Below are positions 12,161-20,002 of a stretch of 64,000 nt of DNA, in pieces (position 1 is the stretch's first letter; each line of letters begins with the position of its first letter). Origin of the DNA: Pseudomonas sp. BN411 (GTDB taxonomy: Bacteria; Pseudomonadota; Gammaproteobacteria; Pseudomonadales; Pseudomonadaceae); assembly GCF_029871235.1 (NCBI RefSeq), contig NZ_SSOM01000068.1, forward strand, positions 62,001 to 126,000, given 5' to 3'. Below the pieces are notes generated by a model. The model ran no database searches and had not been told where the DNA came from. It saw only the letters and a program-made list of their open reading frames with translations. Both the position numbers and the translations under genes were made by a program.

Positions 12161-13201
12161 ATGCGAATCCCCGATATCCACCAGCGACTCGCCGACCTCG
12201 GCGCCCTCCCCGTCCATAGCGGGCGGGTGGTGCGTGCCTGGCTGCAGGGCAAGACCCTGGACGCAGGCACCCGCCGTCAGCACACCGAGCACTTCCTGCC
12301 CCTGAGCGTCCGTGACGGCCTGCCAGCACTGGCCGAGGAACTGGGCTCCCTGGTGAGCCTGCGATCCGAGCACCCCGGCGTCGACGGTTCCGCCCGGCTG
12401 CTGGTGGCGCTGCGCGATGGCCAAATGGTGGAAAGCGTGCTGCTGCCCCGTGACGGCCTCTGCGTCTCCACTCAGGTGGGCTGTGCCGTGGGCTGCGTGT
12501 TCTGCATGACCGGCAAGAGCGGCTTGCTGCGCCAGGTGGGCAGTGCCGAGATCGTCGCACAGGTTGCCCTCGCCCGCCGCTTCCGGCCGGTGAAGAAGGT
12601 CGTGTTCATGGGCATGGGTGAGCCGGCGCACAACCTGGAGAACGTGCTCGAAGCCATCGATCTGCTGGGCACCGATGGCGGCATTGGCCACAAGAACCTG
12701 GTGTTCTCCACCGTGGGCGACATGCGCGTCTTCGAGCGCCTGCCCCTGGAGCGGGTCAAGCCAGCGCTGGCGCTTTCCCTGCACACCACCCGGGCAGACC
12801 TGCGCGAGCAACTGCTGCCCAAGGCGCCGCGCATTGCCCCGGACGAGCTGGTGGAGCTGGGCGAACGGTACGCCCGCAACATCGGCTATCCGATCCAGTA
12901 CCAGTGGACGCTGCTCAAGGGCATCAACGACAGCCAGGAAGAAATGGACGGCATCCTGCGCCTGCTCAAGGGCAAGTACGCGGTGATGAACCTCATCCCC
13001 TACAACAGCCTGGATGCGGACGAGTACCAGCGCCCGGAGGGCGATCGCATCGTGCAGATGGTCCGCTACCTGCACAGCCGCGGCATCCTCACCAAGGTGC
13101 GCAACTCCGCCGGCCAGGACGTCGAAGGCGGCTGCGGCCAGCTGCGTGCCCGCGCGGTGGAAGTGGTCAATACCCGCCGCCTGCACCGCTCGGCCTCCTG
13201 A
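12161..13201 (+). CDS. RlmN/Cfr-family radical SAM RNA methyltransferase paralogue
   Basis: The 346-residue protein has the family's radical SAM cluster motif C108-x3-C112-x2-C115 in VGCAVGCVFCMTGKSG. It also retains the two cysteines of the methylation mechanism: Cys101 (LCVSTQ) and the methyl-carrying Cys325 (GGCGQLR). RlmN methylates C2 of adenosine 2503 in 23S rRNA and of A37 in some tRNAs; Cfr methylates C8. This copy is shorter than RlmN and, by recalled gene order, is not the housekeeping rlmN, which lies near hisS/ndk elsewhere. The substrate is therefore open. DUF2970 follows after 54 bases. Confidence 0.85.
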   Translation: MRIPDIHQRLADLGALPVHSGRVVRAWLQGKTLDAGTRRQHTEHFLPLSVRDGLPALAEELGSLVSLRSEHPGVDGSARLLVALRDGQMVESVLLPRDGLCVSTQVGCAVGCVFCMTGKSGLLRQVGSAEIVAQVALARRFRPVKKVVFMGMGEPAHNLENVLEAIDLLGTDGGIGHKNLVFSTVGDMRVFERLPLERVKPALALSLHTTRADLREQLLPKAPRIAPDELVELGERYARNIGYPIQYQWTLLKGINDSQEEMDGILRLLKGKYAVMNLIPYNSLDADEYQRPEGDRIVQMVRYLHSRGILTKVRNSAGQDVEGGCGQLRARAVEVVNTRRLHRSAS

Positions 13202-13255
13202 GCGACCAGACAGCATTTCCCGGCCGACGAGCTAAGCTCAGGCCAGGAGGTGCCC

Positions 13256-13474
13256 ATGGACGACAAGAATCACGATCAACCCCTGAGCTTCCGCGAGATG
13301 CTGCAGAGCGTGCTGGCGGCGGCATTCGGCGTGCAGAGCGGGAAGAATCGAGCCCGCGACTTCAGCCGTGGCAAACCCAGCCACTTCATCATTCTCGGGG
13401 TGCTGTTCACCGCCATCTTCGTGCTGGTGCTGTTCGGACTGGTGAAAGTGATACTCCACCTCGCCGGGGTGTGA
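13256..13474 (+). CDS. DUF2970 membrane protein (72 aa)
   Basis: This small protein has a soluble N-terminal part (~1-40, with LSFREMLQSVLAAAFGVQ) and one C-terminal transmembrane helix (~45-68). This layout matches DUF2970, a short single-pass family of unknown function. The ATG at 13256 is chosen because AGGAGG ends five bases before it; the GTG two codons earlier overlaps that site. It ends three bases from a convergent gene. Confidence 0.8.
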   Translation: MDDKNHDQPLSFREMLQSVLAAAFGVQSGKNRARDFSRGKPSHFIILGVLFTAIFVLVLFGLVKVILHLAGV

Positions 13475-13477
13475 GCC

Positions 13478-14563
13478 TCAGTCGATCAGCGGTTCCAGGG
13501 AGAAGCGGTAGTCAGCCGTAGCCTTTTTGCCCACCAGGCTGAAGGCGCGGAAATCCAGGTCGTAGCCCTGCCGCTCGATGTGCCGCAGGAGACGCTTCGC
13601 TCTGTCCCGGTCCAGGGCCATGAACAGTCGCACTTCGCGATCCTTGCCCCCGTGCTGGGCAAAGTCCACGCCTGCGTCGTAGTCATGCAGCAGCACCATC
13701 GCCCAGCCGCCAAGGGTGAAGTGGCCGCTGACCAGGGCACTGATCTGCCCATCGAGGTAGGCGCGCAGGACTTCCGGGGAATTGTTCAGGGCGGAGAAGT
13801 ACATGTCCCGCCCCGGCTTGTGTCCCAGCTCGCTGGCCGCCTTCATCGCACCGAAGGCCATTTCATCGTTGGCCGACCACACGACACTGACGCTCGGATA
13901 ACGCTGGAACAGCTGCAGGGCCTGGTTGTAGGCGCGATCGCGATTCCACTCGCTGTAGACCAGCTGTCGCAGGCGGGCCTGGGGGAACTCGGCGAGAGCG
14001 GCCATCAGCCCCTGCTCGCGGCGCTGGGCGGCGGGTGTCTGCTTGACCCCGGAGAACGCCAGCACCTCGAAGGGCTGGCCTGGTGTACGGCGCGCCTGTT
14101 GCTCCAGCAATGTATACGCCATCAGATAGCCGGCTTCCTCATCATTGGGAACCATGCTGCCGATCCAGTCCGGGTAACGCTCCCGGGTGCCTCCGGTCAC
14201 GGCCTGCTGGTCAGGCGTCAGCGTGCTGTTCACCGTGAACAGCTTGACCCCACTGCCGCGGGCCAGCCGCAGGATTTCCGGCGCAGCGTACTGCTCGTTG
14301 ACGAAAACCAGGTAATCAGGCCGATTCTCGCCCTGCAGCACTTCGCGAGCCTGGTCGAGCATCCGCTCCAGGCTGCGTTCGGCATAGCGGATTTCCAGCT
14401 TCATGCCCAGGTCGCTGGCGGCTGCCTGCATGAACTGCGCATAGCTGGCCCAGAAGGGTTCGTGGGTCCGGCCCGGGTTGAGAAACACCACCGAAGCGGC
14501 ACTCAGCGACTGGCTGAGCCCCAGGCAGAGAAAAAACAGAAGGGAGGCACAACGTCCTTTCAT
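13478..14563 (-). CDS. Periplasmic binding protein, type 1 (sugar/autoinducer class)
   Basis: The 361-residue protein has a cleavable signal (~1-22, ending SLSAA) and then a two-lobed Peripla_BP fold. VVFLNPGRTHEPFWASYAQF opens lobe 1 and VVWSANDEMAFGAMKAASEL (~235-255) is the hinge-side helix typical of ribose/LuxP-type proteins. No permease, ATPase, kinase or chemoreceptor gene is adjacent, so the partner is unknown. It may bind a sugar-like ligand or serve as a sensor cofactor. Confidence 0.8.
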   Translation of the reverse strand: MKGRCASLLFFLCLGLSQSLSAASVVFLNPGRTHEPFWASYAQFMQAAASDLGMKLEIRYAERSLERMLDQAREVLQGENRPDYLVFVNEQYAAPEILRLARGSGVKLFTVNSTLTPDQQAVTGGTRERYPDWIGSMVPNDEEAGYLMAYTLLEQQARRTPGQPFEVLAFSGVKQTPAAQRREQGLMAALAEFPQARLRQLVYSEWNRDRAYNQALQLFQRYPSVSVVWSANDEMAFGAMKAASELGHKPGRDMYFSALNNSPEVLRAYLDGQISALVSGHFTLGGWAMVLLHDYDAGVDFAQHGGKDREVRLFMALDRDRAKRLLRHIERQGYDLDFRAFSLVGKKATADYRFSLEPLID

Positions 14564-14624
14564 TCCATAACCCTGAATAAGCAGCGGCGCAGTATAACCG
14601 CTTATCGCAGGGCGACCGGATAAG

Positions 14625-14658
14625 GTGGGGCGGACGAGCGGAAGCCAGTCCGCCCCAC
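14625..14658 (-). terminator. Strong hairpin after the 37-aa gene
   Basis: GTGGGGCGGAC (14625-14635) pairs perfectly with GTCCGCCCCAC (14648-14658), an 11-bp stem with a 12-base loop. No T run follows on either strand, so termination efficiency is uncertain; it may instead protect mRNA ends. Confidence 0.55.
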
Positions 14659-14665
14659 GTGTCCC

Positions 14666-14779
14666 TTATTGATGGCTGACCCAGAACACAGCAGTGGAAA
14701 CGGCAATCAGGATCAGGAAGAAGATGGCCCAGGCATCGACCTTGCTGTCGTGGTTGGTGTCTTCGGAATGTTCGGTCAT
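14666..14779 (-). CDS. Small single-pass membrane peptide (37 aa)
   Basis: The reading frame is MTEHSEDTNHDSKVDAWAIF followed by a hydrophobic stretch to VFWVSHQ. It has a polar, acidic, His-containing N terminus (~1-16) and one transmembrane helix (~17-34). The ATG at 14779 is preceded by GGGGGA at five bases, a strong site. It is too short for routine callers but has clear start, stop and a hairpin behind it. It is transcribed away from cysI, with which it shares the 14780-15016 regulatory gap. Function unknown. Confidence 0.7.
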   Translation of the reverse strand: MTEHSEDTNHDSKVDAWAIFFLILIAVSTAVFWVSHQ

Positions 14780-14875
14780 GGCGTCCCCCGGTTGTTGTGG
14801 TTATAGGCGGCTTGCACTTCGAGTAAAGACCAGCCCCCGCAGCGCCTCAAGCCGAAGGGTTATGCACCCGTACAA

Positions 14876-14945
14876 AGCCATAACTTTTGGTTCTTTACAT
14901 ATACTCAAACATCACTTTTGCGCATAACCACGAACTGGTATCTTC
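14876..14945 (+). promoter_or_regulatory. cysI upstream region with CysB-like sequence
   Basis: The AT-rich patch ATAACTTTTGGTTCTTTACA, followed by ATACTCAAACATCACTTTTG and GCATAACC, resembles the loosely conserved activator sites of CysB (ATAAC-type half sites and TTTGGTT). It stands out from GC-rich surroundings and ends ~70 bases before cysI. CysB control of sulfite reductase is established in enteric bacteria and pseudomonads; this site is inferred. Confidence 0.45.
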
Positions 14946-15016
14946 CTCCGGCTCCGCGGGGAGTGCGCGGCCGTGCGCGCAGAAAAGCTGTAAACAGCCT
15001 GATAACAGGACATTTC

Positions 15017-16675
15017 ATGTACGTATACGACGAGTACGATCAACGGATCGTCGAGGACCGCGTCAAGCAGTTCCGCGATCAGACCCGCCGCTATCTGGAA
15101 GGCACGCTTTCGGGAGAGGAATTCCGCCCGCTGCGCCTGCAGAACGGCCTGTATATCCAGCGCTTCGCGCCCATGCTGCGCGTCGCCGTGCCCTATGGCC
15201 TGCTTTCTTCCGTGCAGGTGCGCAAGCTGGCTCAGATCGCTCGCGACTACGACAAGGGCTACGCCCACATCAGCACCCGCCAGAACGTCCAGTACAACTG
15301 GCCGGAACTGGAAGACGTGCCGGAAATTCTCGCCGAGCTGGCCACCGTGCAGATGCACGCCATCCAGACCAGCGGCAACTGCATCCGCAACACCACCACC
15401 GACCAGTTCGCCGGCGTCGCCCGTGACGAACTCGTCGACCCGCGCCCCTGGTGCGAGATCATCCGTCAGTGGTCCACCTTCCACCCGGAATTCTCCCACC
15501 TGCCGCGCAAGTTCAAGATCGCCGTCAATGGCGCCGTGAGCGACCGCGCTGCTATCGAAGTCCACGACATCGGCCTGGAAGCAGTACAGAACGCTGCCGG
15601 CGAGCTGGGCTTCCGCGTATCCGTGGGCGGCGGCCTGGGCCGTACCCCGATCGTCGGCAGCTTCATCAATGAATTCCTGCCCTGGCAGCACCTGATCAGC
15701 TATCTCGACGCCATCCTGCGCGTGTACAACCGCTATGGCCGTCGCGATAACAAGTACAAGGCGCGGATCAAGATCCTCGTCAAGGCGCTGACCCCCGAAG
15801 TCTTCGCTGAGCGCGTGAACGCCGAGTGGGCCCACCTGAAGGATGGCCCCACCACCCTGACCGAAGAAGAAGTGGCACGCGTTGCCAAGCACTTCGTCGA
15901 TCCGTCGTACAAGGCCCTGGAAGACCAGGACGCCGCTCTCGCCGCACTGGAAGCCGAGCACCCCGGCTTCGCCCGCTGGCGCGTGCGCAACGTCATCGCC
16001 CACAAGAAGCCCGGCTACGCCGCAGTAACCCTGTCGCTCAAGCCCACTGGCGTGGCACCTGGCGACGTCACCGACAAGCAGCTGGACGCCATCGCCGATC
16101 TGGCCGATCGCTACAGCTTCGGTGAAGTGCGCAACAGCCATAACCAGAACATCATCCTGGCCGACGTCGAGCAGTCCCAGCTGTTCACCCTGTGGGGCGA
16201 ACTGCGCGAACTCGGTTTCGCCACCCCGAACGTGGGCCTGCTGACCGACATTATCTGCTGCCCGGGCGGCGACTTCTGCTCCCTGGCCAACGCCAAGTCG
16301 ATCCCGGTGGCCGAAGCCATCCAGCGCCGCTTCGACGACCTGGACTACCTGTTCGACATCGGCAACCTCGACCTGAACATTTCCGGCTGCATGAACGCCT
16401 GCGGCCACCACCACGTGGGCCACATCGGCATCCTCGGCGTGGACAAGAAAGGCCAGGAGTTCTACCAGGTATCCCTCGGCGGCAGTGCCGGCCGTGACGC
16501 CAGCCTGGCGCAGATCCTCGGCCCGTCCTTCGCCCAGGACGAAATGGCCGATGTGATCGAGAAGATCATCAAGGTCTACGTGGAACAGCGCACCGAAGAC
16601 GAGCAATTCCTCGACACCTTCCGCCGTATCGGTATCGACCCGTTCAAGGAGCGCGTATATGCAGCGAATCATTAA
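15017..16675 (+). CDS. cysI: Assimilatory sulfite reductase, siroheme/[4Fe-4S] subunit
   Basis: The 552-residue nitrite/sulfite reductase has two ferredoxin-like half domains and siroheme/cluster ligands in CCPGGDFC (Cys415, Cys421) and GCMNACGHHH (Cys458, Cys462). It reduces sulfite to sulfide with six electrons for cysteine synthesis in the cytoplasm. The ATG at 15017 (MYVYDEYDQ) has AGGA six bases upstream and is preferred over a 33-codon extension. It overlaps the DUF934 gene by 17 bases. No cysJ flavoprotein lies nearby, so a ferredoxin or other donor is inferred. Confidence 0.94.
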   Translation: MYVYDEYDQRIVEDRVKQFRDQTRRYLEGTLSGEEFRPLRLQNGLYIQRFAPMLRVAVPYGLLSSVQVRKLAQIARDYDKGYAHISTRQNVQYNWPELEDVPEILAELATVQMHAIQTSGNCIRNTTTDQFAGVARDELVDPRPWCEIIRQWSTFHPEFSHLPRKFKIAVNGAVSDRAAIEVHDIGLEAVQNAAGELGFRVSVGGGLGRTPIVGSFINEFLPWQHLISYLDAILRVYNRYGRRDNKYKARIKILVKALTPEVFAERVNAEWAHLKDGPTTLTEEEVARVAKHFVDPSYKALEDQDAALAALEAEHPGFARWRVRNVIAHKKPGYAAVTLSLKPTGVAPGDVTDKQLDAIADLADRYSFGEVRNSHNQNIILADVEQSQLFTLWGELRELGFATPNVGLLTDIICCPGGDFCSLANAKSIPVAEAIQRRFDDLDYLFDIGNLDLNISGCMNACGHHHVGHIGILGVDKKGQEFYQVSLGGSAGRDASLAQILGPSFAQDEMADVIEKIIKVYVEQRTEDEQFLDTFRRIGIDPFKERVYAANH

Positions 16676-17159
16676 GAACGGCCAGGTGATCGACGAAACC
16701 TGGCACCTGCTGACCAAGGACGCGACCCTGGACGGCGTTCCCAACTGCGACGACATCATCGTCCCGCTGGCCCTCTGGCGCGACCACGCTCACGCACTGA
16801 AAGCCCGCGACGGCGGCCTGGGTGTGTGGCTGGACAGCGACGAGGAAATCGAGGAAATCGCCGACCAACTGGAGTTCTTCCAGGTCATCGCGCTGAACTT
16901 CCCGGCCTTCACCGATGGCCGTCACTCCTCCACCGCCTACCTGCTGCGCCAGCGCTACGGCTACAAGGGTGAAGTACGCGCCATCGGCGATGTACTGCGT
17001 GATCAGCTCTGGGCCCTCAAGCGTTGCGGTTTCGACGCCTTTGCCCTGCGCGCGGACAAGGATCCGCAGGACGCCCTCAAGGCCTTCGAAGAGTTTGCCG
17101 AGGTCTACCAGGCATCCAGCGACCAGACCCTGCCGCTGTTCCGCCGTCGCACGGCCTAA
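16659..17159 (+). CDS. DUF934 protein, cysI partner
   Basis: The 166-residue soluble protein belongs to DUF934, a family almost always encoded directly after cysI in pseudomonads. The motif NFPAFTDGRHSSTAYLLRQR (~83-102) is diagnostic, with GRG/GRH-type residues conserved. Its 5' end overlaps cysI by 17 bases, so translation is probably coupled. It is presumed to help sulfite reduction, but the mechanism is not established. A strong terminator follows. Confidence 0.9.
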   Translation: MQRIIKNGQVIDETWHLLTKDATLDGVPNCDDIIVPLALWRDHAHALKARDGGLGVWLDSDEEIEEIADQLEFFQVIALNFPAFTDGRHSSTAYLLRQRYGYKGEVRAIGDVLRDQLWALKRCGFDAFALRADKDPQDALKAFEEFAEVYQASSDQTLPLFRRRTA

Positions 17160-17172
17160 CCGCTGCACCAAT

Positions 17173-17200
17173 AAAAAGCCCCGCAATCGCGGGGCTTTTT
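17173..17200 (+). terminator. Terminator of the cysI operon
   Basis: The stem AGCCCCGC/GCGGGGCT with loop AATC is flanked by A5 and T5, 13 bases after the DUF934 stop. Confidence 0.92.
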
Positions 17201-17231
17201 GTTTGGCGATGTCCCAATTGGCCTATATCTC

Positions 17232-17327
17232 TGTGGGGGCGAATTCATTCGCCAAGGGCGGCGCAGCTGCCCCGACTTATTGAGGGCCGAACCTTCGGTC
17301 CGGTTGGCGAATAAATTCGCCCCTACA
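17232..17327. repeat. Long inverted repeat, REP-like
   Basis: The left arm (17232-17255: TGTGGGGGCGAATTCATTCG then CCAA) is an inverted match of the right arm (17304-17327: TTGGCGAATAAATTCGCCCC then TACA), with three mismatches. A smaller hairpin around ACCTTCGGT sits inside. It lies between convergent transcripts. A lone half copy is found at 4053-4071. Confidence 0.75.
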
Positions 17328-17328
17328 G

Positions 17329-17910
17329 TTACCCAGCACGAACCGCATCCCACGCCACTTGCATGAACAGCTCGCGGCAGTCCGCCAGGCTGGTACGGGT
17401 TCGCCCGGCCAACCAGTTGCGGGTGAAATCCTGCACCGGTCCGATGACCACGGAGACGAAGCAATCCCGCGGCATCTCGCGGTAGGCACCCGACTCACGG
17501 TAAGGCCGCAGGACTTCATCGATGCGTCCGTGGTGCAGGCGGTTGGCTTCACGCAATTGTCCACCCAGCTCGCTCGCTTCCACCCTCCCCCGGCTGTGCA
17601 GGATGAAGCGCGCCCAGTCAGGGTTCGCCAGTACCCAGTCGACATAGCAACCTACCAGCAGCTTGATGCACGCCTCGGCGCCTTCCACCCTGGCGAAGCC
17701 CGCCTCAAGCAGACGCGCGTAGCCGCCCACGCCCTCCAGGTAGAGCGCCGCGATGATCCGCTCCTTGTTGCCGAAGTGGTGGTAGAGGCTACCAATGCTG
17801 GCGCCGGAACGGTCGCGGATCATCTCGATGGTGGTGGCATCCACGCCCTGCTCGCTGAAGCAGGCCAGGGCGGCCTGGAGAATGTCGTCTTTGCGGGAGG
17901 GACGGCCCAT
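17329..17910 (-). CDS. TetR family transcriptional regulator
   Basis: The 193-residue protein has an N-terminal TetR helix-turn-helix (~8-55) with TTIEMIRDRSGASIGSLYHH and FGNKERI, followed by a helical ligand-binding domain. It is divergent from an alpha/beta hydrolase gene, and the 110-base gap carries two overlapping 17-bp palindromes. The layout is the usual one for a self-regulating local repressor of the hydrolase gene. The inducer is unknown. Confidence 0.9.
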   Translation of the reverse strand: MGRPSRKDDILQAALACFSEQGVDATTIEMIRDRSGASIGSLYHHFGNKERIIAALYLEGVGGYARLLEAGFARVEGAEACIKLLVGCYVDWVLANPDWARFILHSRGRVEASELGGQLREANRLHHGRIDEVLRPYRESGAYREMPRDCFVSVVIGPVQDFTRNWLAGRTRTSLADCRELFMQVAWDAVRAG

Positions 17911-17928
17911 GAATGTCCTCTGATGAGA

Positions 17929-17970
17929 CTAGAATATTTTTCTAGAATAACTTTCTAGCTTTCGTATACT
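17929..17970 (+). promoter_or_regulatory. Double TetR operator and hydrolase promoter
   Basis: Two copies of CTAGAA-N5-TTCTAG occur at 17929-17945 and 17942-17958, sharing one CTAG, so they also read as 13-bp tandem repeats. TATACT at 17965-17970 is a good -10 for the hydrolase gene. Its -35 (17942-17947) would lie inside the second palindrome, so a bound repressor would block it. Confidence 0.7.
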
Positions 17971-18020
17971 GCCGGGATTCGCGTATTTCCAGAAGCCCTT
18001 TCCACGCCAGGACGGATGCA

Positions 18021-18875
18021 ATGACCAGTTCGACAGAAACCCGGATCGACAATGGCAACGGCCACTTCATCAGCGCCACCTGGTTCCGCCCGAAAGGCGA
18101 GGTGCAGGCCGCGGTGCTCATAGTACCCGCCATGGGCGTGCCACAGCGCTATTACGCGCCCTTCGCCACCTGGCTTGCCGAACGCGGCTATCTGGTTGCC
18201 ACGTTCGACTACGTCGGAATGGGACAGTCGCGCAATGGCCACCTGCGCAATCTGGATGTGGACATCCTCGACTGGGCCCGCCACGACTGCAGCACCATGC
18301 TCTCGCTAGTGGCAAACGCCGCCGGCGACAAGCCGCTGTACTGGATCGGCCACAGCCTGGGCGGGCAGATCCTGCCCTTCGTCGAAGGCACCGAGCGCAT
18401 CAGCAAGGCACTGACCATCGCCACCGGCAGCGGCTACTGGCGTGAGAACACCGCCGAACTCCGTAGCCGTGCCTGGCTACTGTGGTTCCTGATAGCACCG
18501 CTGGTGACGCCCCTGGCCGGCTACTTCCCCGGCAAGCGACTGGGCATGGTGGGCGACCTGCCCAAGGGCGTGATCAATCAGTGGCGCCGCTGGTGCCTGG
18601 ATCCGGAGTACGCCGTGGGCGCTGAAGGCGAGAACGTGCGCGCGGCCTACTCTGCGGTGTGCACGCCCATCACCTCCATTTCCTTTACCGATGACGAGAT
18701 GATGTCCGGGCGCAATACCGAGTCACTGCACAGTTTCTATCGCCAGGCCGAGAAGCGCTTCAAGCGTATTGCCCCGGCGGATGTGGGCGTAAAGAACATT
18801 GGCCACTTCGGCTTCTTCAAACCGCAGTTTGAACAGTCCCTGTGGAATGATGTGCTGCTCCCTGAGCTGGCCTGA
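18021..18875 (+). CDS. Alpha/beta hydrolase
   Basis: The 284-residue protein has the nucleophile elbow GHSLGG (Ser about residue 113), the oxyanion-side VPAMGVPQRYY (~36-46) and a late His in NIGHFGFF (~261-268). These fit a Ser-Asp-His triad. It resembles serine hydrolases annotated as lysophospholipase- or esterase-like; the substrate is unknown. No signal peptide is present. It is controlled, by inference, by the divergent TetR regulator. It ends 20 bases from the convergent nap operon. Confidence 0.85.
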   Translation: MTSSTETRIDNGNGHFISATWFRPKGEVQAAVLIVPAMGVPQRYYAPFATWLAERGYLVATFDYVGMGQSRNGHLRNLDVDILDWARHDCSTMLSLVANAAGDKPLYWIGHSLGGQILPFVEGTERISKALTIATGSGYWRENTAELRSRAWLLWFLIAPLVTPLAGYFPGKRLGMVGDLPKGVINQWRRWCLDPEYAVGAEGENVRAAYSAVCTPITSISFTDDEMMSGRNTESLHSFYRQAEKRFKRIAPADVGVKNIGHFGFFKPQFEQSLWNDVLLPELA

Positions 18876-18894
18876 TGCCCACCGACCAGGGCCG

Positions 18895-19494
18895 CTATTG
18901 CCACCCTTTCACGCCCGTCATGTCGGGTAGGTGGTGCGCGATCCCCTTGTGGCAGTCGATGCAGGTCGCTTCGCCAGAAGCCAGCGCGGTGGAGTGCATC
19001 TGCCGCGCACGCTGCCCTTGGCGGGTGAAGTCCATGTAGTCGAAGTTGTGGCAATTGCGACATTCCAGCGAGTCGTTGGCCTTGAGCCTCGCCCATTCGT
19101 GCTCGGCGAGTTCCCGCCTCAAGGCCAGGAACTTGTCGCGGGTATCGATGGTGCCGAAGACCTTGCCCCAGACTTCCTTCGAGGCCTGCATCTTGCGCGC
19201 GATCTTGTCAGTCCACTTGTGCGGCACATGACAGTCCGGGCAGGTCGCGCGCGCACCGGAGCGATTGGTGTAGTGGATCGTGTCCTTGAGTTCCGCATAG
19301 ACATTGTCCCGCATCTCGTGGCAAGAGATGCAGAATGTCTCGGTATTGGTCGCCTCCAGCGCCGTGTTGAAGCCGCCCCAGAAGATGATCCCGGCGATGA
19401 ATCCGGACAGGGTCAGGAAGCCCAGGCTGTAGTGCACGCTGGGTCGGCGCAGGATGCTCCAGTACCCGAGGAACCAGGCGAAAAGTGCTTTCAT
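18895..19494 (-). CDS. napC: NapC tetraheme quinol dehydrogenase
   Basis: The 199-residue membrane-anchored protein has one N-terminal helix (~22-42) and four c-type heme sites: CISCH (55-59), CPDCH (85-89), CRNCH (145-149) and CIDCH (178-182). This is the NapC/NirT pattern. It takes electrons from the quinol pool and passes them to NapAB in the periplasm. It is the last gene of the nap operon, nine bases after napB. Confidence 0.96.
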   Translation of the reverse strand: MKALFAWFLGYWSILRRPSVHYSLGFLTLSGFIAGIIFWGGFNTALEATNTETFCISCHEMRDNVYAELKDTIHYTNRSGARATCPDCHVPHKWTDKIARKMQASKEVWGKVFGTIDTRDKFLALRRELAEHEWARLKANDSLECRNCHNFDYMDFTRQGQRARQMHSTALASGEATCIDCHKGIAHHLPDMTGVKGWQ

Positions 19495-19503
19495 GGTGGC
19501 TCC

Positions 19504-19992
19504 TCAGGGCTTCTTCCCGGTGCTCTCTGCCTGTCGCTGGAGCAACTGGTCGATATTCTCGTAGGTGTTGCCGACCAGGGGCTGCACGTCCTTCTGCACC
19601 ACGTGGCACTGGGTGCAGAAGTAGCGTCTGGGTGCCACCGCGGCCAGTGCCTGGCCGTCCCGGTCCATGTAATGGGTGATGCTGATCATCGGCGCCTGCG
19701 TCTTGGCGCTTGCAGCCCGGCTGTGGCAGGTCAGGCACTTGTTGCTGTTGATGTCGATCAGGTAGCCCCGGATGCTGTGGGGGATGGTGGGCGGCTGTTC
19801 GGGATAGTTGCGTTCGCGTCGCAAGTCCTTGTTCTCGTCATTGGCCAGCGGTGGCGCCGGCTGCGACTCGGCCAGGCTGCCACCGGGGCGGCGGCCGTCG
19901 GGTGCGGGAGCGTCCAGAGGATAACCAGGGTCGGCGGCCAATGCCGTCACGCTGCACAGCAGGGCGAGGAGCGCGAGGGTGATCCGTTTCAT
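19504..19992 (-). CDS. napB: NapB diheme cytochrome c subunit
   Basis: The 162-residue protein has a signal peptide (~1-20, ending ALAA) and two heme motifs, CLTCH (86-90) and CTQCH (126-130), as in NapB. It accepts electrons from NapC and delivers them to the NapA iron-sulfur cluster. It sits 10 bases after napA and 9 before napC, consistent with one transcript. The length is normal for the family. Confidence 0.95.
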   Translation of the reverse strand: MKRITLALLALLCSVTALAADPGYPLDAPAPDGRRPGGSLAESQPAPPLANDENKDLRRERNYPEQPPTIPHSIRGYLIDINSNKCLTCHSRAASAKTQAPMISITHYMDRDGQALAAVAPRRYFCTQCHVVQKDVQPLVGNTYENIDQLLQRQAESTGKKP

Positions 19993-20002
19993 GTCTGCGT
20001 CC

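Noticed and set aside
14918-15016. 33-codon N-terminal extension of cysI
   Set aside because: It would place coding sequence in the CysB-like region; the ATG at 15017 has a good ribosome site and the family start.
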